From Candidatus Gastranaerophilales bacterium (lineage in GTDB: Bacteria; Cyanobacteriota; Vampirovibrionia; Gastranaerophilales; Gastranaerophilaceae), in NCBI GenBank assembly GCA_021201175.1, contig JAJQFK010000248.1, positions 1-5,216 of the forward strand: DNA of 5,216 nt. Reading direction: 5' to 3'. The translations under genes were made by a program, and so were the position numbers. The notes beneath the pieces are model-generated. The model was not told the DNA's origin, ran no database searches, and saw nothing but the letters and a program-made list of their open reading frames with translations. Positions 1 through 3,499 of this stretch are shown here, piece after piece. Every line of letters begins with the position of its first letter. Position 1 is the first letter of the stretch.

Positions 1-170
1 ACATTTAATATTTTTTCTAATGTCTCAGCTTTAACAAAATATTTTCCGGCTTCAATACCGCTTAAATTTCTTGGGGAAATATCAATCATTTCCGCCAATT
101 TTTCTTGTGTTAAGTTTTTACTCTTTCTAATTCTTTTTAGTTTTTCGCCAAATTCTTTTTTTACATCCAT
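1..170 (-). CDS. XRE-family helix-turn-helix regulator, N-terminal part (runs off the left edge)
   Basis: Reading the minus strand from the ATG at 168-170 gives 56 residues with no stop before the window edge, starting MDVKKEFGEKLKRIRKSKNL. Residues 21-40 (TQEKLAEMIDISPRNLSGIE) are a classic XRE/Cro-cI helix-turn-helix: TQEKLA is helix 2, and SPRNLSGIE is the recognition helix ending in the conserved IE; AGKYFVKAETLEKIL follows as expected. An AGGA sits about 11 bases upstream of the start. The family binds operator DNA as a dimer and usually represses its own promoter or a neighbour's. The C-terminal part is outside the window, so I cannot tell whether it is a stand-alone HTH protein or carries a sensor domain. 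It is divergent from the gene at 402, with a palindrome between them that is a natural candidate operator. Confidence 0.85.
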   Translation of the reverse strand, partial: MDVKKEFGEKLKRIRKSKNLTQEKLAEMIDISPRNLSGIEAGKYFVKAETLEKILN

Positions 171-241
171 AATTATTTTTCCTGATTTCGTTTTTGTATA
201 ATTTTCTATTCGCTGGCTAATTCGGCAAAAAAGATTTAATC

Positions 242-270
242 ATAATAAATAAGATATTAAGTTATATGAA
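242..270 (-). promoter_or_regulatory. Putative promoter for the XRE regulator
   Basis: On the minus strand, TTCATA (265-270, 4 of 6 to the -35 consensus) is followed by a 17-base spacer and TATTAT (242-247, 5 of 6 to the -10). It points at the regulator starting at 170, which would give a leader of about 65 bases. AT-rich DNA produces such matches by chance, so this is a candidate only. Confidence 0.4.
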
Positions 271-273
271 GCT

Positions 274-288
274 GTAATGTCGCATTAC
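274..288. promoter_or_regulatory. Perfect palindrome, candidate operator in the divergent promoter region
   Basis: GTAATG-TCG-CATTAC has 6-bp arms that match perfectly around a 3-base centre. It lies just upstream of the minus-strand -35 (265-270) and just before the region where the -35 of the plus-strand promoter would fall (about 289-294). That position would let one bound dimer affect both directions. The XRE protein encoded next door is the obvious candidate ligand, but this is inferred from position only. Confidence 0.4.
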
Positions 289-308
289 TTCTGGATTTTA
301 ATTTTTTT

Positions 309-317
309 TGATATAAT
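309..317 (+). promoter_or_regulatory. Putative extended -10 promoter for the 227-aa protein
   Basis: TGaTATAAT is a full extended -10 (TG at 309-310, TATAAT at 312-317). No good -35 is present 17 bases upstream (TTCTGG at 289-294), as is common for extended -10 promoters. Transcription would start near 324 and give a leader of roughly 78 bases before the ATG at 402. Confidence 0.5.
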
Positions 318-401
318 ATATCTAGTTTTTTAGCAATTTATTTTATGTTCTATTTTTGATAAAGATGTGGAACAAATAAAAATAATGAAAGGTAGTTATT
401 T

Positions 402-1085
402 ATGCAAATTTCAAATGTTAGTCCGGTTTCAAATAATGTTTCTTATAAAGGAGTAGAAACACCGGTAAACACCAAATCAACAAATCCGTCTGTAGAAAAT
501 GGAGATGAAAAACTAAAACTGGCATTATCAGGTCTTGCCGCAGCAGGTGCCGCAACTGCCGGAGTAGCATTAGCATTAAAAAGCGGAAACAAAGCAGCTG
601 TTAAAGAAACGGTAGAGAAAGCCCCTGAAGCTATAGAAAGCGCTGTAGAAAAAGTATCTAAACCGGCAGCAGATGTAATCGCAAAAGGTACTACAATGGT
701 AAACGGTAAACTTGCAAATGTAACACAAGCCCGTGTTACATTAAATACATCTGAAGGAGTTAAAGAACTAGCAGGTACAATTGTTAGAGATGCGGAAACA
801 GGAAAAACTCTTAATGTAATCAATAATGCTGCTAAAAAAGTAACTGAACCGGTTGTAAGAACAACTAAAGAAGTTATAAAGAATGGTAATAAATTTGTTG
901 ATACCATGAAAAATGGCAAGTTAGCAGCAAGAAAATTTGAACAAGTTACAAGTAACGGAACAAAAAAGATTTTTGTTAACAACTATAATGGTGAAAATGT
1001 AACAGGAAGGATAATATCAATTGCAAAAGACGGAACCAAAAATATTATAGAAACAGCAGGAAGTTGTATGCCTCGAATTGCTTAA
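402..1085 (+). CDS. Unknown repeat-containing protein with N-terminal ISNV leader and one hydrophobic segment
   Basis: I do not recognise a named family. The start is supported by GAAAGG (387-392), 9 bases before the ATG. The 227-residue product opens with MQISNVSPVSNN, then a Ser/Asn/Thr-rich, probably disordered stretch (about 10-36), then an Ala/Gly/Leu-rich hydrophobic segment (about L38-L59) that could span the membrane, bounded by lysines. From about residue 64 on it is charged and Lys-rich. This part contains two degenerate units: unit 1 (about 83-143) has KVSKP, TMVNGKLA (98-105) and AGTIV..A..GKTLNVINNA (124-143). Unit 2 (about 145-219) has KVTEP, TMKNGKLA (168-175) and TGRIISIA..GTKNIIETA (201-219). 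There is one Cys (222). No enzyme motif is visible. The short ISNV leader is shared with the protein at 2285-2686. A surface or membrane-associated role is a guess. The hairpin terminator 20 bases downstream suggests a single-gene transcript. Confidence 0.8.
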   Translation: MQISNVSPVSNNVSYKGVETPVNTKSTNPSVENGDEKLKLALSGLAAAGAATAGVALALKSGNKAAVKETVEKAPEAIESAVEKVSKPAADVIAKGTTMVNGKLANVTQARVTLNTSEGVKELAGTIVRDAETGKTLNVINNAAKKVTEPVVRTTKEVIKNGNKFVDTMKNGKLAARKFEQVTSNGTKKIFVNNYNGENVTGRIISIAKDGTKNIIETAGSCMPRIA

Positions 1086-1105
1086 TAATTTTATTGCTCA
1101 TAAAG

Positions 1106-1136
1106 AAAACGGAACTATTAAAATAGTTCCGTTTTT
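1106..1136. terminator. Strong hairpin terminator, probably bidirectional
   Basis: A 13-bp perfect stem (AAAACGGAACTAT at 1106-1118, ATAGTTCCGTTTT at 1123-1135) with a TAAA loop ends in a T5 run on the plus strand, 20 bases after the stop of the 227-aa gene. On the minus strand the stem ends in TTTT, so it can also stop transcripts from the convergent toxin-antitoxin operon. Its left half lies inside the last codons of the minus-strand remnant at 1118-1273. Confidence 0.85.
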
Positions 1137-1273
1137 GATTGTTCGTCTTTATCCATCCCCTGTTTAATAAGTGACTTAAAAAGACCATCTGAAAATGCGG
1201 TAATAATAAACAGGTAAGTATCTTTTTCTTTAAGTTTCATATAATAAAGAGTAATATCATAATCAGCAGCAAT
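1118..1273 (-). pseudogene. Coding-like remnant in frame after the antitoxin stop (51 codons, no clear start)
   Basis: Directly after the antitoxin stop (1274-1276) the same minus-strand frame stays open for 51 codons to a TAA-TAG double stop. The product begins IAADYDITLYYMKLKEKD, continues through YLFIITAF and SDGLFKSLIKQGMDKDE, and ends SKTELF. Codon use and the mix of hydrophobic and charged residues look like real coding sequence. An internal ATG at 1238-1240 would give a 40-residue peptide, but no ribosome binding site precedes it. Options are the tail of a gene that lost its 5' end, a C-terminal extension of the antitoxin cut off by a nonsense mutation, or a small gene translated by coupling. 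The antitoxin already has normal family length, so I favour a truncated remnant. I do not recognise the family. Confidence 0.45.
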
Positions 1274-1588
1274 TTATGCAGTTTTCAAATCGAGAGCAAA
1301 CCCTAAGCCTGCAAGAATTTTACTTACGGTAATCAGACTCGGGGCTTTGGTTTTCCCGTGAAGAATATCTACAAGCTGTACTCTGTTCATATTAATTTGT
1401 TTTGCGAAATCTGAAACAGTAGATTGAGATTTAATAACATATTCCAAACATCTGAAAAACTCGCAGTAATTACCGTTTTCGGTATAATCGCTAATTGCAA
1501 GCCTAAGCCATTCCCGCCTGTATTCAGGTTCTTTAAGTTTTTCGATTAAATCCGCCGTAAAATCATCCATATTTTCATTAAAGTTCAT
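1274..1588 (-). CDS. HTH antitoxin (antidote of an HI1419/HI1420-type addiction module)
   Basis: This 104-residue protein fits the HI1420-like antidote family (COG3636/TIGR02684 type). Its N-terminal part contains LIEKLKEPEYRREWLRLAI (14-32), matching the family's L-x-DPEFAAEYL-type block, then FFRCLEYVIKSQ, and a C-terminal helix-turn-helix (about 58-100: VSDFAKQINMNRVQLVDIL, then SLITVSKILAGLGFAL). The length is normal for the family. Antidotes of this group bind and neutralise a RelE-like toxin and usually repress the shared promoter. The ATG shares its A with the toxin stop (TAATG at 1590-1586), so translation is coupled. AGGAG at 1598-1602 gives it its own good ribosome site 9 bases upstream, so it can be made even though the toxin frame upstream is broken. 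Confidence 0.85.
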   Translation of the reverse strand: MNFNENMDDFTADLIEKLKEPEYRREWLRLAISDYTENGNYCEFFRCLEYVIKSQSTVSDFAKQINMNRVQLVDILHGKTKAPSLITVSKILAGLGFALDLKTA

Positions 1589-1913
1589 TATTTGGTTCTC
1601 CTGTTAATATAATCATCAAAAAAGCTGTTTGCCTGCTTAATTATTTTATTTTGATTAGATTTATCACTTCCTGCAACAATAAGAACAACAACATCATCAA
1701 GTTCTTTATAATAAACTCTGTAACCTTTACCAAAGAAAAAACGCATTTCACAGAGTTTACTGTTTTGTATATGCCCCAATCACCGAAATTACCCTCATAA
1801 ATGCGGTCTAAACGTTTTCTTATACGCATTTGATACTCTATGCTTAAACTGCTAAGCCATTCTTTAAAAGGGCATTTCCCATCATTAGTTTTATAGTAAT
1901 CAATTCTTTTCAT
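1588..1913 (-). pseudogene. RelE-like addiction-module killer toxin, split by a one-base frameshift
   Basis: Two overlapping minus-strand frames together rebuild one HI1419-type (COG3657/TIGR02683, RelE/ParE superfamily) toxin. The first, from the ATG at 1911-1913, gives MKRIDYYKTNDG, FKEWLSSLS, IRKRLDRIYEGNFGDW (residue 46), then drifts into unrelated sequence. The second, open from about 1779 to 1588, gives NSKLCEMRFFFGKGYRVYY, VVLIVAGSDKSNQN and IIKQANSFF. In the family, EGNfGD is followed directly by ...ELRi..G.GYRVYf...LLl.gGDKstQ, so both halves are needed. Adding one base in the C4 run (1774-1777, G4 on the coding strand) restores a protein of about 108 residues; the T4 run at 1763-1766 would also do. 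Members are thought to act as ribosome-dependent mRNA endonucleases. As read, the locus makes no full toxin unless ribosomes shift -1 or the base is an assembly error. Confidence 0.85.
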
Positions 1914-1918
1914 TAATT

Positions 1919-1944
1919 ATATTGTAGCATATTTACTACAATAT
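1919..1944. promoter_or_regulatory. Perfect 9-bp inverted repeat over the toxin-antitoxin promoter, candidate autoregulatory operator
   Basis: ATATTGTAG (1919-1927) and CTACAATAT (1936-1944) are exact reverse complements separated by 8 bases. The centre-to-centre distance of about 17 bases is suitable for two faces of a dimeric HTH protein. The repeat covers the -10 box and most of the spacer, so binding would block RNA polymerase. The antitoxin encoded downstream is the expected binder, as in most modules of this kind. Confidence 0.6.
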
Positions 1945-1949
1945 TACAA
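1921..1949 (-). promoter_or_regulatory. Promoter of the toxin-antitoxin operon, predicting a near-leaderless mRNA
   Basis: On the minus strand, TTGTAA (1944-1949, -35, 4 of 6) is followed by a 17-base spacer and TACAAT (1921-1926, -10, 5 of 6) preceded by TGc, an extended -10. Transcription would begin about 7 bases later, at 1914 or 1913, which is the first base of the toxin ATG. No Shine-Dalgarno sequence lies before that ATG, consistent with a leaderless or nearly leaderless start. Confidence 0.6.
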
Positions 1950-1999
1950 GGGGTAATATGATAAATTACTTTACAACCTCACTCTTTGCACAACCCGCC

Positions 2000-2229
2000 C
2001 TAAAAAATCCAATGAAATAAAAAACTATTTGCAACTTCTTTAATTTTCGTTAAAACTTTTCTTATTTTTTCTTCTTGTTCCAAACTTTTAAGAAGATTAG
2101 CACCTACTGATATAGTAGCCAAATATTCCTTTTTATTCTTTACTTGACTTATATAACAATATAAAAAGCGTTTTTATCCGAATTAGCTTGTGTCAATTTC
2201 TCATAGTTCAGTATTATCTCAATGTAATA
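2000..2229 (-). pseudogene. Decayed minus-strand gene fragment with an internal frameshift
   Basis: Two adjacent minus-strand frames look coding. The upstream one (2152-2229) reads IILNYEKLTQANSDKNAFYIVI and then meets a stop. The downstream one (2003-2173) takes over with SQVKNKKEYLATISVGANLL, KSLEQEEKIRKVLTKIKEVA and ends at a TAG (2000-2002). Supplying one base near 2150 would join them into about 70 residues. Neither has an ATG or ribosome site, and the upstream end abuts a terminator, so this is most likely a 5'-truncated relic. The predicted pattern is two strands followed by a helix. I do not recognise the family; part of it resembles the remnant at 1118-1273. Confidence 0.4.
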
Positions 2230-2231
2230 TT

Positions 2232-2259
2232 AAAAAACTCTCATTAAAATGAGAGTTTT
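2232..2259 (-). terminator. Rho-independent terminator of the PGLGQ-protein gene
   Basis: An 11-bp perfect stem (AAAACTCTCAT at 2234-2244 and ATGAGAGTTTT at 2249-2259, loop TAAA) is followed on the minus strand by a run of six T (2237-2232 includes the last four stem bases and two beyond). It begins 25 bases after the stop codon at 2285-2287. Confidence 0.85.
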
Positions 2260-2284
2260 CATAAATTATAAAACATTACTAATA

Positions 2285-2686
2285 TTAGGCATCTTTATAT
2301 GCATCAACTATACTATGAAGTCTAATACCTATATCACCTACGGTACCGGCAAGTGCAAGAGCTATTCCTGCCGGAGGACAAACTCCTGCCAATACAACAC
2401 CTCCCAGTATGGCTGCATCTGCACCAATTGCGCCAAAGAAATGTTTTGCGGCGCTTTTGGTATCACCGTTAACAAGTTGTCCTAATCCCGGATACAAAAC
2501 AGAAGTAAATGCGGTTCCCAGTTTTTTACCTACACCGCTCTTTTTAGGAGCTGTTTCTTTATGAGAAAACTCTACATTATCTACAGGATCAGATAAATCT
2601 ACTTTAGGTTGATATGCTTTCGCTTCCTGTGCTTCATAAATTTGATTGGCACTGTTTATGGCATTTACATTGCTAATTCCTTCCAT
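2285..2686 (-). CDS. Small membrane protein with PGLGQ (TM2/DUF5683-like) domain and ISNV leader
   Basis: The 133-residue product starts MEGISNVNAINSANQIYEA, the same ISNV leader as the protein at 402. Residues 15-55 are polar and probably disordered. The C-terminal half begins with LYPGLGQLVNGDTKSAAKHF (64-83): the PGLGQ-x-x-N/Y-G pattern is the hallmark of TM2 and DUF5683-type membrane domains. Two hydrophobic segments follow (about 82-101 and 104-120), joined by a CPPAG turn, with a C-terminal DIGIRLHSIVDAYKDA; a closing DAY is common in that group. I therefore call a two-helix inner-membrane protein of unknown function; the domain match is from memory. The start is fixed by an extended ribosome site at 2691-2698. 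A terminator follows. The leader before it contains no strong promoter, so it could be read from its own weak promoter or from hpf past the hairpin at 2911-2987. Confidence 0.8.
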   Translation of the reverse strand: MEGISNVNAINSANQIYEAQEAKAYQPKVDLSDPVDNVEFSHKETAPKKSGVGKKLGTAFTSVLYPGLGQLVNGDTKSAAKHFFGAIGADAAILGGVVLAGVCPPAGIALALAGTVGDIGIRLHSIVDAYKDA

Positions 2687-2690
2687 TTTT

Positions 2691-2698
2691 GATCACCT
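2691..2698 (-). promoter_or_regulatory. Extended Shine-Dalgarno site
   Basis: AGGTGATC, 4 bases before the ATG at 2684-2686, matches eight consecutive positions of the canonical AAGGAGGTGATCC complement of the 16S rRNA 3' end. It fixes the start of the PGLGQ protein and suggests strong initiation. Confidence 0.75.
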
Positions 2699-2862
2699 AT
2701 TTTTATGTTTCTTACCTTGTTGTATATTTAATAAAACAAAATATATATAAAAATTGCCGAATCAAAGGTTCTTCACCACTGTAAAAATTTCAAAATTCAA
2801 CAGGCATAAGCTTATTGCTTAGTATTTTTTCAACTTTATAAAACTTAATCATCTGGATTGGG

Positions 2863-2889
2863 CTGAGTTTTCTGAGTTTGGCTGAGTTC
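2863..2889. repeat. Three short direct repeats, CTGAGTTT
   Basis: CTGAGTTT occurs at 2863-2870 and 2872-2879, and CTGAGTTC at 2882-2889, with spacings of 9 and 10 bases, close to one helical turn. On the minus strand they read AAACTCAG. They lie upstream of the PGLGQ-protein gene in its direction of transcription, so they could be binding sites for a regulator, or only a small slippage repeat. Confidence 0.6.
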
Positions 2890-2910
2890 AAAAATTAAAC
2901 ACAATAATAA

Positions 2911-2987
2911 AAAAATTTAATCCGGTCTTGTACCAAGTTTCAGCGGTAAAGATACAGCAAAAAAATGGACGGACAACCGGATTAAAT
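2911..2987 (-). terminator. Long-stem hairpin with T-tract after hpf: terminator or structured leader RNA
   Basis: ATTTAATCCGGT (2915-2926) and ACCGGATTAAAT (2976-2987) are perfect 12-bp inverted repeats around a 49-base interior. On the minus strand the second arm is followed directly by a T run (down to 2911), so the element looks like an intrinsic terminator 29 bases after the hpf stop. The interior is unusually long for a terminator loop and contains a small hairpin (CTTG-GTA-CAAG) that competes with a GGT/ACC pairing into the main stem. It may therefore be a structured RNA that ends hpf or controls read-through into the PGLGQ-protein gene. A small element with terminal inverted repeats is possible, but I see no target duplication. 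Confidence 0.55.
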
Positions 2988-3015
2988 GTTATTCTTTTTC
3001 ATTACACATTATTGA

Positions 3016-3372
3016 TTATTCTGCAACTACTTCCTCATTAATAGCATCTGTTCTTATAGATGAGGTTTTAGAAGAAGTAATTTGTTTCTCTTTAAACTTT
3101 TTAACCTGTCGGGAAAGTTTATCAGAAACTAAATCTATACTTGCATACATAGATTCGGCGCTTTCTTCCGCTTTAACCGAACCGGAGATGAATTTACAAA
3201 GAACCTCCGCCGTATGACTGTTTGATACAGAAGGATTTTTAATAACATTCAATACAACGTCGATTGATTGAATTTGGTCATAATGATTCATAACCTTTCC
3301 GATTTTTTCTTCTGCATAGGACCGAATTGCATCAGTAATTTCAATGTTACGTCCTTTAACCGTAATGCGCAT
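3016..3372 (-). CDS. hpf: Ribosome hibernation promoting factor, short form
   Basis: This 118-residue protein is an HPF/YfiA (RaiA) domain. MRITVKGRNIEITDAIRSYAEEKIGKV (1-27) is the typical opening, followed by IDVVLNVIKN, HTAEVLCKF and the signature helix AEESAESMYASIDLVSDKLSRQVKKFKEK (about 68-96). Such proteins bind the decoding region of the small subunit in stationary phase or stress and switch ribosomes off. After residue 96 there is only a short polar tail ending in EEVVAE. The C-terminal dimerisation domain of long HPF (the LrtA type usual in cyanobacteria, about 190 residues) is absent, and the frame ends at a normal TAA before a hairpin. GGAGG at 3381-3385, 8 bases upstream, supports the start. 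It is divergent from the ROK kinase. Short HPF and YfiA differ in their effect on 100S ribosome dimers, and the sequence does not tell which applies. Confidence 0.93.
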   Translation of the reverse strand: MRITVKGRNIEITDAIRSYAEEKIGKVMNHYDQIQSIDVVLNVIKNPSVSNSHTAEVLCKFISGSVKAEESAESMYASIDLVSDKLSRQVKKFKEKQITSSKTSSIRTDAINEEVVAE

Positions 3373-3403
3373 TTATTATGCCTCCATAAACTATTACTTA
3401 AAT

Positions 3404-3432
3404 ATTATACCCAATTCATGGAAACTTTTAAA
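3404..3432 (-). promoter_or_regulatory. Putative sigma-70 promoter of hpf
   Basis: On the minus strand, TTTAAA (3427-3432, 4 of 6 to the -35) and a perfect TATAAT (3404-3409) are separated by 17 bases. Transcription would start near 3397, giving a leader of about 25 bases that contains the GGAGG ribosome site. Confidence 0.6.
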
Positions 3433-3468
3433 CCCATAAAATCAATTATTTTTAAAAAAGAAAAAAAA

Positions 3469-3477
3469 TGTTATAAT
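3469..3477 (+). promoter_or_regulatory. Putative extended -10 promoter of the ROK kinase
   Basis: TGtTATAAT (TG at 3469-3470, perfect TATAAT at 3472-3477) is a full extended -10; the -35 region (TTTTTA at 3449-3454) is poor. Transcription would start near 3484, just before the ribosome site and after the upstream ATG at 3482, which argues against that ATG as the start. Confidence 0.55.
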
Positions 3478-3484
3478 CCAAATG

Positions 3485-3491
3485 AGGAAGG
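3485..3491 (+). promoter_or_regulatory. Ribosome binding site that fixes the ROK kinase start
   Basis: AGGAAGG lies 8 bases before the ATG at 3500. It overlaps the codons that would follow the alternative ATG at 3482, which has no ribosome site of its own. The start at 3500 also puts the DLGGTK motif at residues 9-14, as usual in the family. Confidence 0.75.
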
Positions 3492-3499
3492 ATAAGATT

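Larger units (their letters stand above)
1914..2284. other. Gap between toxin and the PGLGQ protein: promoter, coding remnant and terminator
   Basis: This 371-base stretch holds no intact gene. From left to right it contains the toxin promoter and operator (1919-1949), about 50 bases in which I see nothing, the decayed minus-strand reading frame (2000-2229), the hairpin terminator of the next gene (2232-2259), and 25 bases up to that gene's stop codon. Confidence 0.7.
2687..3015. other. Noncoding gap between hpf and the PGLGQ-protein gene
   Basis: This 329-base stretch has no convincing gene. It holds the ribosome site at 2691-2698, AT-rich leader sequence with no clear promoter, a triple CTGAGTTT repeat (2863-2889) and the long-stem hairpin (2911-2987). 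A 20-codon minus-strand frame at 2790-2852 has an ATG but no ribosome site. Confidence 0.7.

Noticed and set aside
385..456. Small overlapping upstream frame starting at the ATG at 385
   Set aside because: Its ATG overlaps the ribosome site of the 402 gene and has none of its own, and the predicted peptide has no recognisable features.
443..982. Long minus-strand reading frame (179 residues) opposite the 227-aa gene
   Set aside because: It is the complement of a well-supported gene with promoter, ribosome site and terminator. It has no ribosome site of its own, and its Leu/Ser/Thr/Ala-rich content is what the antisense of a Lys/Glu/Ala-rich gene gives.
1588..1779. Stand-alone 63-residue gene starting at TTG (1777-1779)
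   Set aside because: It is the second half of the frameshifted toxin. No ribosome site precedes the TTG, and the upstream half of the same family lies immediately before it.
2249..2485. Cys-rich plus-strand reading frame of 78 residues
   Set aside because: It is antisense to the PGLGQ-protein gene, starts inside that gene's terminator hairpin and has no ribosome site.
2807..2830. Small hairpin TAAGC-TTATT-GCTTA followed by a T run, possible plus-strand terminator
   Set aside because: The stem is only 5 bp and AT-rich, the T run starts 3 bases after it, and no plus-strand gene lies upstream that would need it.
2790..2852. 20-residue minus-strand frame starting MIKFYKVEKIL
   Set aside because: It looks mildly coding, but there is no ribosome site before the ATG, it is very short and nothing supports translation.
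3268..3495. Plus-strand reading frame of 75 residues across the hpf start and intergenic region
   Set aside because: It is antisense to the hpf N-terminus and overlaps both divergent promoters.
3482..3499. Upstream ATG as the start of the ROK kinase
   Set aside because: It has no ribosome site and lies at or before the predicted transcript start. The ATG at 3500 has AGGAAGG 8 bases upstream.
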